Below are positions 27,404-35,206 of a stretch of DNA of 64,000 nucleotides, piece by piece. The position numbers were made by a program, and so were the translations under genes. Within the stretch, counting starts at the first letter, position 1. Each line of letters starts with the position of its first letter. The DNA is from Aquabacterium soli. Its GTDB lineage: Bacteria; Pseudomonadota; Gammaproteobacteria; Burkholderiales; Burkholderiaceae_C. The notes under the pieces are model-generated. The model searched no databases. It was not told where the DNA came from and saw only the letters and a program-made list of their open reading frames with translations. Location of the stretch: contig NZ_RSED01000001.1 in the NCBI RefSeq assembly GCF_003933735.1, forward strand, positions 248,001 through 312,000, written 5' to 3'.

Positions 27404-28579
27404 TCATGAGGAGGTCAGGCGCAATGCCAGGTCCAGCAGTGGCAGGTCGGTGCCGGGCGCCCCGATCAGCGACAGGCCGAGGGGCGTTCCGTCATCCAGC
27501 GTGCCCAGGGGCAGGGTGATCTGCGGCAGGCCGGCATGCCCGGCCAGGGCGCACAGCGCCAGGGTGCGTTGGTAGAAATCGCCGCGGTGTGCATCACTGG
27601 CACCGCGCCGCAGCGGGGCCATGGGCGAGGTCGGCAGCACCCACACCTGCGGTGTGCGCGCCATCAGGGCGTGCAGGCGGTGGCCTTGCTGCGTGCGCCA
27701 GGCGGTCCAGCGGGCGATCTCGTCATCGCCCAGGGAAAAGATGCTGTCAAAGCGTGGTGCGATGGCCGATCCGAAGCGGGGCTGCGCGGTCTTGATCCAG
27801 GGCCCCAGGTGCGTGCGGATCTCTGCGGCCTGCAGCACCTGGTAGGCGCGCAGCCAGTCGGCCATCGGGGCCCCGAAGACATCGGCATGTGCCGTGGCTC
27901 CCAGGCGCCGGGCGATGGGCTGCAAGGTGTCGCGCACCTCGGCATCTGCCAGCGCCCAGGCTTCATCGAGCATCACCAGCGGCGCGGCATCTGGCGCGCA
28001 GGCGTTCGTGCCGCCCAGCAGCACCTGGCCAGCCCGGCGCAGCGTGTCCGCGTCGCGCGTGAGCCATCCCACCGTGTCGAACGAGGGCGCGAAGGGCACG
28101 ACACCCGCCAGTGACACGCGCCCATGGGTGGGCCGCATGCCGAACAGGCCGCAGAAGGATGCGGGGATGCGCACCGATCCGCCGGTGTCCGTGCCCAGCG
28201 CGATGTCGGCGAGGCCGCCCGCCACGGCCGAGGCCGAGCCGCTGGACGAGCCACCCGGCAGCCGATCGGGCGCACGCGGGTTCAGCGGTGTGCCGTGGTG
28301 CGCGTTCTCGCCTTCCAGGCTGAAGGCCAGTTCATCGGTGATGGTCTTGCCCACCAGCGTGGCACCCGCGGCCAGGCAGGCGGCCACGGCCGGGCTGTGG
28401 CTCAGCGCCGGCGTCTGGGCGGCGGCCCAGTCAGGATTGCCGCCCCGGGTGATCTCGCCCCGCACATCGATCAGGTCCTTCACGGCCAGGCGCAGGCCAT
28501 CGAGCACGCCACGGCCGGTGGGCGGGTGCTCCCGGCGCGGGCCGGGTACGAAGGCGCCCAGGGCATCGCTGTGGGTCAT
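27404..28579 (-). CDS. Amidase (amidase signature family)
   Basis: A 391-residue soluble amidase. The Lys-Ser-Ser triad is readable: Lys34 in LAVKDLID, cis-Ser111 in LPGGSSSGS and nucleophile Ser135 in DTGGSVR, with spacings of 77 and 24 residues like those of the family. It is shorter than AtzE-type members (about 450), so the substrate is open. The ATG at 28579 overlaps the stop of the cysteine hydrolase (ATGA), implying coupling. In purine- and triazine-degradation loci of other bacteria, an amidase of this family also stands next to an HpxW-like enzyme. Confidence 0.88.
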   Translation of the reverse strand: MTHSDALGAFVPGPRREHPPTGRGVLDGLRLAVKDLIDVRGEITRGGNPDWAAAQTPALSHSPAVAACLAAGATLVGKTITDELAFSLEGENAHHGTPLNPRAPDRLPGGSSSGSASAVAGGLADIALGTDTGGSVRIPASFCGLFGMRPTHGRVSLAGVVPFAPSFDTVGWLTRDADTLRRAGQVLLGGTNACAPDAAPLVMLDEAWALADAEVRDTLQPIARRLGATAHADVFGAPMADWLRAYQVLQAAEIRTHLGPWIKTAQPRFGSAIAPRFDSIFSLGDDEIARWTAWRTQQGHRLHALMARTPQVWVLPTSPMAPLRRGASDAHRGDFYQRTLALCALAGHAGLPQITLPLGTLDDGTPLGLSLIGAPGTDLPLLDLALRLTSS

Positions 28580-29376
28580 GCGCCTGCCTTCAGGGCTTGC
28601 AGCACCTGGCCTGAGCCGGTCACGAAGCCAAAGCACTTCTTGACGTTCCAGATCGTCGCCTCGGTGCAGAAGGCGGGTGACGATGTCGCGCAGCAGTCCT
28701 CCAGCATCACGCAGCCATAGCCCAGGAAATTGGCGTCCGTCAGCGAATGCAGCACGCACTGGTCGGTGTTCACGCCCGCGAACAGGATCGTGCGCACACC
28801 CAGGTTGCGCAGGATGCTGTCCAGCGGCGTGTCCCAGAAGCCGCTGATGCGGTACTTGTCGACGCTGATGTCGCCGGGCAGGGGCTTGAGTTCGTCGACC
28901 ACGGCAGCGGCCCACGAGTCCTTCTCGAGCACATTGCCGCGCCCGCCGGGCAAGGGGTCGCCCAGGCCTGTGCCATGGCCCTGCGGCTTGTACAGGTGGA
29001 TCTGGTTGGGCGGCATGTTGGCCAGGTCGGGCCGGTTGCCCCAGTTCACCCAGATCACGGGCACCTTCGCATCGCGCAACGCCGGCAAGAGCTTGCGCAA
29101 GGGCTCGATGGGCGTGCGGTCGCTCTGGTAGTCGCCGCCGATGTGGTCCACCCAGCCGTCCTTCGTGCAGAAATCGTTCTGCATGTCGATCACGATGATG
29201 GCCGTGCGCTCCAGGTCGACCACCAGGTTCTGCGGCGCGGCCTGCAGTGGCAAGGGGCGTGGCGGCGGCGGGGGCATGGCCATGTCCACGGTGCCCGGCG
29301 TGGCGCGCCAGTGGTATTGCCGGGACACGCCCAGGGCGCCGCCTTCGGGCGTTTCGGGGTTGGGAACAGCGGTCAT
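28576..29376 (-). CDS. Isochorismatase-family cysteine hydrolase, RutB-like
   Basis: A 266-residue cytoplasmic amidohydrolase. The catalytic triad is Asp64 (VIDMQNDF), Lys174 (VDKYRISGF) and Cys207 (NTDQCVLHS); the spacings nearly equal those of RutB ureidoacrylate amidohydrolase. The stretch SGFWDTPLDSILRNLGV is also RutB-like. Biuret hydrolase is another relative. The start is the ATG at 29376 with AGGAGA 6 bp upstream; the frame is open for 14 more codons. The N-terminal 55 residues are proline-rich and unlike RutB. It is the first gene of the leftward operon, divergent from the importer. Confidence 0.88.
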   Translation of the reverse strand: MTAVPNPETPEGGALGVSRQYHWRATPGTVDMAMPPPPPRPLPLQAAPQNLVVDLERTAIIVIDMQNDFCTKDGWVDHIGGDYQSDRTPIEPLRKLLPALRDAKVPVIWVNWGNRPDLANMPPNQIHLYKPQGHGTGLGDPLPGGRGNVLEKDSWAAAVVDELKPLPGDISVDKYRISGFWDTPLDSILRNLGVRTILFAGVNTDQCVLHSLTDANFLGYGCVMLEDCCATSSPAFCTEATIWNVKKCFGFVTGSGQVLQALKAGA

Positions 29377-29587
29377 CGCACTTCTCCTGTCATCACCAGA
29401 ACTCGGGGCCGGGTGCACGTTCGCGGTGCCTGGTGCTTCATCGTGGGTCGCGCCGCACCAGATCGGGCGGTGCGGCGGATCGCGCGGTGCGCAGCGGGAC
29501 CATCGGCCGGGAAGCGGCTTTTCATGGGGCCTGGCGGGCGATACGAGGGTGAAACAGCGTGTGGCATCGTTATTGCAACCGGTGACG

Positions 29588-29625
29588 TCGCCGAATGTAG
29601 TAACTGATTAATTACATCGCGGCGA
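29588..29625. promoter_or_regulatory. Near-palindromic candidate operator between divergent operons
   Basis: Outer arms TCGCCG (29588-29593) and CGGCGA (29620-29625), and inner arms ATGTA (29595-29599) and TACAT (29613-29617), surround an AT-rich centre. It lies 25 bp before the importer ATG and within a 274-bp divergent region. Size and symmetry suit a dimeric TetR protein, and such a gene is in the leftward operon. It is unlike the E. coli RutR site. Confidence 0.5.
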
Positions 29626-29650
29626 ACAGATCTAAGCGAAAGGAATGCCA

Positions 29651-30640
29651 ATGTCTTCTTCCCTCACTCGCCGGACGTTCGCGGTTTGCGCCGTGGTCGC
29701 CGCGCTGTCTTCTGCAGCCACCCTGCTGGCCACCCCAGCCCAGGCCGCCGATGCCACGCGCATCGGCATCCTGATCCCCGGCTCCAAGTCGGACAAGGGC
29801 TGGATGGAATCTGGCTACGACGGCCTGGTGGCCGCGCAGAAGGCGCACGGCGACAAGATCAAGGTGCAGATGATCGAGAACATCAACTACGCCGACATGG
29901 AACAGGCGCTGACCAACCTGGCCAGCAAGAACCAGCTGGTGATCGGCGTGGGCGGGCAGACGCAGGCCGCGGTGATGAAGATCGCCAAGCGCTTTCCCAA
30001 GACCAAGTTCTCCATCGTGGGTGGCAACAAGGGCGACAGCCTGCCCAACGTGGCCGGCTACGACGTCAAGCAGGCCGAGATCGCCTTCGTGGCCGGCGCC
30101 GCCGCCGCGATGCTCAGCAAGAACGGCGCGGTGAGCTACGTGGGCGGCATGGAGATCCCTTCCATCGTCAACGCCGGCAAGGAGTTCGGCAAGGGTGCGG
30201 CCTACATCAACCCCAAGATCAAGTACGTCGAGAACTACACGGGTGATTTCGACGACGTGGCCAAGTCGAAGGAGGCCACGCTGGCCGCCATCGCGCAGGG
30301 CGCCGATGTGCACTATCACATCCTGAACCTGGGCCTGCGTGGCATGGAGCAGGCGGCCAAGGAGAAGGGCACCAAGATCATCGGCAGCTACACCGACCGC
30401 TGCGGTAGCGACCCACTGTACGTGGCCTACAGCATCACCGGCGTGGGCTACCAGGTGGAATACGCCATCAAGGAAGTGGTGAGCGGCAGCTGGAAGGCCG
30501 GCTACAAGCCCTTCGGCCTGGCCATGGGCGCCAAGGCTTCGGACATGCTGATCTGCGGCGGCACCGCGGCCCAGAAGACCAAGCTCGAAGAGATCAAGAA
30601 GGACATCCTCAGCGGCAAGATCAAAGTGCTGGAAGGTTGA
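29651..30640 (+). CDS. BMP-family ABC transporter substrate-binding protein
   Basis: A 329-residue periplasmic binding protein of the basic membrane protein family, which in known cases binds nucleosides, purines or related compounds. It has a long signal peptide starting with Arg-Arg (SLTRRTFAV), possibly Tat-type, ending near TPAQAA. Typical features are IGILIPGSKSDKGWMESGYDG and IIGSYTDRCGSDP. The ATG at 29651 is preferred: AAAGGA sits 8 bp before it and only 2 bp before the alternative at 29645. It heads a five-gene operon. Confidence 0.9.
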   Translation: MSSSLTRRTFAVCAVVAALSSAATLLATPAQAADATRIGILIPGSKSDKGWMESGYDGLVAAQKAHGDKIKVQMIENINYADMEQALTNLASKNQLVIGVGGQTQAAVMKIAKRFPKTKFSIVGGNKGDSLPNVAGYDVKQAEIAFVAGAAAAMLSKNGAVSYVGGMEIPSIVNAGKEFGKGAAYINPKIKYVENYTGDFDDVAKSKEATLAAIAQGADVHYHILNLGLRGMEQAAKEKGTKIIGSYTDRCGSDPLYVAYSITGVGYQVEYAIKEVVSGSWKAGYKPFGLAMGAKASDMLICGGTAAQKTKLEEIKKDILSGKIKVLEG

Positions 30641-30645
30641 TCGGC

Positions 30646-32265
30646 ATGAGCGTGTGGCCTGCCGCCGTCGAGCCTGACAGCGCGACGCCTTCGTCTGCGC
30701 CGGCCAGCGCAGGGGCGCTGCTCTGCCTGCAAGGCATGGGCAAGCGCTTCGGCGCCTTCCGGGCGCTGGGCGATGTCTCGCTGGCCATCGCGCCCGGTGA
30801 GATCCACTGCCTGCTGGGCGAAAACGGGGCGGGCAAGTCCACGCTGTGCAACCTGATCTTCGGCGTCTACCAGCCTGACGAAGGCGTGATGACGTTCGAT
30901 GGTCAGCCCTACAAGCCCACGGGCCCGGCCGATGCGCTGGCACGCCACGTGGCCATGGTGCACCAGCACTTCAGCCTGGTGCCCGACCTGAGCGTGGTGG
31001 ACAACCTGCTGCTGGGCCAGTCGCGTGGGGTGCTCAAGCGCGGCGAGTGCGCAGATCGCATCGCGGATCTGTCGCGCCGCTTCGGGCTGGCGCTGGATCC
31101 GCGTGCGCGCATCCAGGATTTGTCGGTGGGCGAACGCCAGCGGGTGGAGATCGTCAAGTGCCTGATGCGCGATCCGCGCCTGCTGGTGCTGGACGAGCCC
31201 ACCGCCGTGCTGCTGCCCGACGAGATCGCTGCGCTGCTGGGCGTGTGCCGCCGTGTGGCGGATGAAGGCTGCGGCGTGATGCTGGTGACGCACAAGCTGG
31301 CCGAGATCCGCCAGGTGGCCGAGCGGGCCACGGTGCTGCGCGGTGGCCGTGTGGCCGCGAGGTCCGAGCAACCGGGGCAGGAGCTGGACGAACTGGTGCG
31401 CGCGATGATCCAGCGAGATCTGGCCGACACGTCCGCCACGCCTGAAAGCCGAGCTGCGAGCGCCAGGCCCATGGCCAGCGTGCCCGGCGTCGATGCCATC
31501 CGCACCGGCCGCGTGCCCGAACCCGCGCTGATGGCCGATGGCCTGAGCGTGGTCGATGCGGATGGGGTCAAGCGCCTGGACCGCTTCACCCTCATCGTGC
31601 GCCCTGGCGAAACCGTGGCCGTGGCTGGCGTCGAGGGCAACGGTCAGAGCGAGCTGGCGGCGGTGCTGTCGGGCATGCGCCCGGCCACCGAGGGCCGCTT
31701 CTTCATCAACGGCCAGGAGATGACGGGCCGCGCCCCGCGCGAGATCACGCGCGCTGGCGCCGGCATCGTGCCCGAAGACCGCCATGCCGTGGGCTGCATC
31801 ACGGGCCTGCCCGTGGCCGAGAACCTGTTCCTGGACCGCCTGCAGCGCTTCAGGCGGTGGGGCCTGCTGGACCGCCGCGCCATGCGCGAGCAGGCGCTCG
31901 AACTGATGCAACGCTTCGACGTTCGCGCCGCCAGCCCCGACGTGGGCTTTGGCGGCTTGTCCGGCGGCAACCAGCAGAAGGCCGTGCTGGCGCGTGAGCT
32001 CACGCTCGATGGTCTGCGCTTTCTGCTCGCCGCACAACCGACGCGCGGGCTCGATGTGGGCGCGGTGCAAGCCGTCTACGGTCACATCCAGCAAGCCTGC
32101 GACAAAGGCGTGGGCGTGCTGCTGATTTCTTCAGAACTGGACGAACTCATCCGCGTGGCCGACCGCGTGGTGGTGCTGTACCGGGGCCGCGTGATGGGCG
32201 AATGCCCGGCCGAGCCCGCGCAGCGCGACCGCATCGGTGCCTGGATGGCGGGACACGAGGCATGA
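30646..32265 (+). CDS. ABC transporter ATP-binding protein, two ABC domains (BMP-type importer)
   Basis: A 539-residue dual ATPase as in ribose- and nucleoside-type importers. The first domain has Walker A at residues 58-65 (GENGAGKS), signature LSVGERQRVEI and Walker B LVLDEPTAVL. The second has the degenerate P-loop normal for the family (EGNGQSE), signature LSGGNQQKAV and LLAAQPTRGLDVG. ATG 30646 is taken; a TTG overlapping the previous stop is possible. It energises the two permeases that follow with 4-bp overlaps. Confidence 0.92.
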   Translation: MSVWPAAVEPDSATPSSAPASAGALLCLQGMGKRFGAFRALGDVSLAIAPGEIHCLLGENGAGKSTLCNLIFGVYQPDEGVMTFDGQPYKPTGPADALARHVAMVHQHFSLVPDLSVVDNLLLGQSRGVLKRGECADRIADLSRRFGLALDPRARIQDLSVGERQRVEIVKCLMRDPRLLVLDEPTAVLLPDEIAALLGVCRRVADEGCGVMLVTHKLAEIRQVAERATVLRGGRVAARSEQPGQELDELVRAMIQRDLADTSATPESRAASARPMASVPGVDAIRTGRVPEPALMADGLSVVDADGVKRLDRFTLIVRPGETVAVAGVEGNGQSELAAVLSGMRPATEGRFFINGQEMTGRAPREITRAGAGIVPEDRHAVGCITGLPVAENLFLDRLQRFRRWGLLDRRAMREQALELMQRFDVRAASPDVGFGGLSGGNQQKAVLARELTLDGLRFLLAAQPTRGLDVGAVQAVYGHIQQACDKGVGVLLISSELDELIRVADRVVVLYRGRVMGECPAEPAQRDRIGAWMAGHEA

Positions 32266-33362
32266 ACACATTGACGCTTCCATCAAGCCAGCCAAGGTGG
32301 CTGCAGGCGCTGACCGCCCGGCCTGCGCTGTGGGTGTCGCTGGCGGCCGTGATCGGCTCCTTGCTGGTGGGCCTGCTGCTGGTGCGCCTGCTGGGCGTGC
32401 CGGTCGTGGATGCTGCCCTGGCTTTTGCCGATGGCGCCTGGGGCTCCCCCTATGCCTTCGCGGCCTCCGTCAACCGCAGCCTGGTGTTCGCGCTGGTAGG
32501 CATCGGCTTCGTGCTGGCCCAGCGCGCCAACCTGACCAATGTGGGTGGCGAGGGGCAGATCGCGGTGGGCGGCATCGCGGCCACGGCCGTGGCGCTGTAC
32601 GGCCATGTGCAGGATCTGCCGATGGGCCTGGGTTTCGTGCTGCCCATGCTGGCCGCCGCGCTGGCCGGTGGCCTGTGGGGCGCATTGGCCGGCGTGCTCA
32701 AGGCCAAGGCGGGCACCAACGAGGTGATCGCCACCTTGCTGCTGTCCTTCATCGCGGTGTGGATGGTCTATGGCAGCGTGCAATCCGAAGCGCTGCTGCG
32801 CCAGCCCATGACGCACTCCAACACCCTGCCCGAATCGCTGGAGGTCCCCGAGGCGACCAGGCTGCCATTGCTCACGGGCGACTACAGCATGCCCTTGCAC
32901 CTGGGCCTGCCCATCGGACTGGTGCTGGCCGTGGTGGTGGCCCTGGTGCTGAACAAGACGGTGCTGGGCCTGCACCTGCGGGCCGTGGGCCTGAACCCTG
33001 TGGCCGCGCGCCGTGCCGGCATCGCGGTGGGCAGCACGGTGGTGGGCGCGCTGTTCGCGGCCGGCGTGTTCGGCGGCCTGGCCGGCGCCTGCATGCTGCA
33101 GGGTGAGCAGTACTCGCTCAAGGCCGGCTTCTCATCGGGCTTTGGCTTCGATGGCCTGGTGGTGGGGCTGCTGGCGCGCGGCTCGGTCACCGGGGTGATC
33201 GCGGGCTCTCTGCTGTTCGGCTTCCTGCGCTCGGGCGGCATCAACATGGAGATGGTGGCCGGCGTGCCCACGGCCCTGGTCGTCGTGATCCAGGGGCTGA
33301 TCATCGTGGTGCTGGCCGGCGCGGCCCTGGCCATGGACCGCCACAAGGAGACCGAACGATGA
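32262..33362 (+). CDS. ABC transporter permease, BMP-type importer (first)
   Basis: A 366-residue inner-membrane permease of the branched-chain/ribose permease superfamily with about eight to ten membrane segments; ANLTNVGGEGQIAVGG is the usual motif, and AKAGTNEVIATLLLSFIAVW marks the nucleoside-type subgroup. The ATG at 32262 overlaps the ATPase stop (ATGA). It forms a heterodimer with the next permease. Confidence 0.9.
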   Translation: MNTLTLPSSQPRWLQALTARPALWVSLAAVIGSLLVGLLLVRLLGVPVVDAALAFADGAWGSPYAFAASVNRSLVFALVGIGFVLAQRANLTNVGGEGQIAVGGIAATAVALYGHVQDLPMGLGFVLPMLAAALAGGLWGALAGVLKAKAGTNEVIATLLLSFIAVWMVYGSVQSEALLRQPMTHSNTLPESLEVPEATRLPLLTGDYSMPLHLGLPIGLVLAVVVALVLNKTVLGLHLRAVGLNPVAARRAGIAVGSTVVGALFAAGVFGGLAGACMLQGEQYSLKAGFSSGFGFDGLVVGLLARGSVTGVIAGSLLFGFLRSGGINMEMVAGVPTALVVVIQGLIIVVLAGAALAMDRHKETER

Positions 33363-34300
33363 TCGACGGCATGGCATCGGGAATGGGCTGGGAGATGGCC
33401 GCCGTGTTCGCCGGCTCCACGGTCCGGCTGGCGGCGCCGCTGCTGCTGTCGGCCACGGGGGAGCTGGTCAGCGAACGTGCCGGCGTGCTCAACATGAGCG
33501 TGGAGGGGATGATGCTCACGGGCGCCTTCGCGGGCGCGGTGGGCTCATGGGCGACCGGATCGCCCGCGATGGGCCTGCTGATCGGCGTGCTGGCCGTGCT
33601 GCCCGTGGCGCTGCTGCAGGCGGTGCTGAGCATCACCTTGCGCGCCAACCAGATCGTCACGGGCGTGGGCATCAACATCCTGGTGCTCGGCGCGACCACG
33701 CTGGCCTACCGCGAGATCTTCGGCGGCCGCTCGCGCACCGAGATCCCGGGCCTGGCCAAATGGGCACCGCCCGGTCTGGCCGACATCCCCTTGCTGGGCG
33801 AGCATGTGTTCCACCAGACCTGGCTGCTGTACGCAGGCCTGGTCATCGTGGCCTTGATCGCCTGGATGATGCGCCATACCGCGGTGGGCCTGGCCCTGCA
33901 CGCGGCCGGCGCCGCACCCAAGGCGGTCGACAAATCGGGCCTGTCGGTCACGGCCATCCGCTACGGTGCGGTCATGCTCACGGGGGTGATGTCGGCGCTG
34001 GCCGGCTGCTTCCTGTCCATCGGCGACATCCACACCTTCACCGAAGGCATGACCAATGGCGCGGGCTACCTGGCCATCGCCGCCGTGATCTTCGGCAACT
34101 GGCGCATCGGCCGCATGCTGGGCGCCTGCCTGCTGTTCGGCGCGGCCACGGCGCTGCAGTTCCAGTTGCCGGCCTTTGGCATCCACGTGCCCAGCGCCTT
34201 GCTGATCATGCTGCCCTACCTGCTGGCCCTGCTGGCCGTGGGTGGGCTGGTGGGGCGGCAGACCGCGCCGGCCTACCTGACGCAAGCCTACGTTCGATAA
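33359..34300 (+). CDS. ABC transporter permease, BMP-type importer (second)
   Basis: A 313-residue inner-membrane permease, the shorter partner typical of these importers. It shows ERAGVLNMSVEGMMLTGAF near residues 40-60 and the ANQIVTGVGINIL motif, with about eight segments. The start overlaps the previous stop by 4 bp. The gene pair order (long then short permease) matches known nucleoside importers. Confidence 0.92.
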   Translation: MIDGMASGMGWEMAAVFAGSTVRLAAPLLLSATGELVSERAGVLNMSVEGMMLTGAFAGAVGSWATGSPAMGLLIGVLAVLPVALLQAVLSITLRANQIVTGVGINILVLGATTLAYREIFGGRSRTEIPGLAKWAPPGLADIPLLGEHVFHQTWLLYAGLVIVALIAWMMRHTAVGLALHAAGAAPKAVDKSGLSVTAIRYGAVMLTGVMSALAGCFLSIGDIHTFTEGMTNGAGYLAIAAVIFGNWRIGRMLGACLLFGAATALQFQLPAFGIHVPSALLIMLPYLLALLAVGGLVGRQTAPAYLTQAYVR

Positions 34301-34311
34301 GGATTGACACC

Positions 34312-35196
34312 GTGCCCGCGCACCGCCCCCTCGTCTCGCACCAGCGCTTCGACTACGACCCCATCCACCAGCGCGCCCTGAAGGCCTGGCCCGGCGGCAG
34401 GCGCCTGGCCGTCTACCTGGGCTTCAACCTGGAGCACTTCGCTTTTGGCGAGGGCCTGGGTGCGCGCCTGGCGCCGGCCGCGCAAGGCGGCCCGGACGTG
34501 CTGAACTACGCCTGGCGCGAGTACGGCAACCGCGTGGGCGCCTGGCGTTGCCTGGAGCTGTTCGAGCAGCTCAAGCTGCCCGCCGGCGTGATCCTCAACA
34601 CCGCGCTGTACGACCATTGCCCGGAGCTGGTCGCCGCCTTCGCCAAGCGTGGCGATGAGCTGATCGGCCATGGCCACACCAACGCCGAATCGCAAGGCGG
34701 CATGCCGCCGGAGGATGAGTTCGCGCTGATCGAATCCTGCACACGCCGCATCGAGCTCGAGTCCGGCCAGCGCCCCACAGGGTGGCTATCCCCCTGGATC
34801 GCCGAAAGCGCCGCCACGCCCGATCTGTTGGCCCGCGCCGGCTACCGCTACACGCTCAACTGGTGCCACGACGACCAGCCCACGGTGATGCGCACCGCGC
34901 ATGGCGACCTGTGCGCCGTGCCTTACCCGCAAGAGCTCAACGACATCCCGATGATCGTGGCGCGCCAGATGACGGGGCCGGATTTCGCCGACATGATCGT
35001 GGACCAGTTCGACGAGATGCTGGAACAGTCAACCCAGCAGCCCTTGGTGATGGGCATCGCGCTGCACCCTTACCTGGTGGGCCAGCCGCACCGGCTGCGC
35101 CACCTGCGCCGCGCGCTCACGCACATCGTGCAGGCCGGGCAGCAGGATGTGTGGTGGACCACGCCAGGCCGCATCTGCGAAGCCGCATCGGCCTGA
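34312..35196 (+). CDS. Polysaccharide deacetylase-fold hydrolase, PuuE-like
   Basis: A 294-residue soluble CE4-fold enzyme without a signal peptide. The layout (WPGGRRLAVYLGFNLEHF, EYGNRVGAWRCLELF, GDELIGHGHTNAESQG, HPYLVGQPHRLRHL) resembles the PuuE allantoinase branch more than cell-wall deacetylases, and the absence of an export signal supports an internal substrate. GTG start at 34312 with AAGGA at 34299-34303, 11 bp after the permease, so it is the last gene of the importer operon. It probably hydrolyses a ring or amide in the imported compound; this is inference. Confidence 0.8.
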   Translation: MPAHRPLVSHQRFDYDPIHQRALKAWPGGRRLAVYLGFNLEHFAFGEGLGARLAPAAQGGPDVLNYAWREYGNRVGAWRCLELFEQLKLPAGVILNTALYDHCPELVAAFAKRGDELIGHGHTNAESQGGMPPEDEFALIESCTRRIELESGQRPTGWLSPWIAESAATPDLLARAGYRYTLNWCHDDQPTVMRTAHGDLCAVPYPQELNDIPMIVARQMTGPDFADMIVDQFDEMLEQSTQQPLVMGIALHPYLVGQPHRLRHLRRALTHIVQAGQQDVWWTTPGRICEAASA

Positions 35197-35206
35197 GCCC
35201 AGGGCA

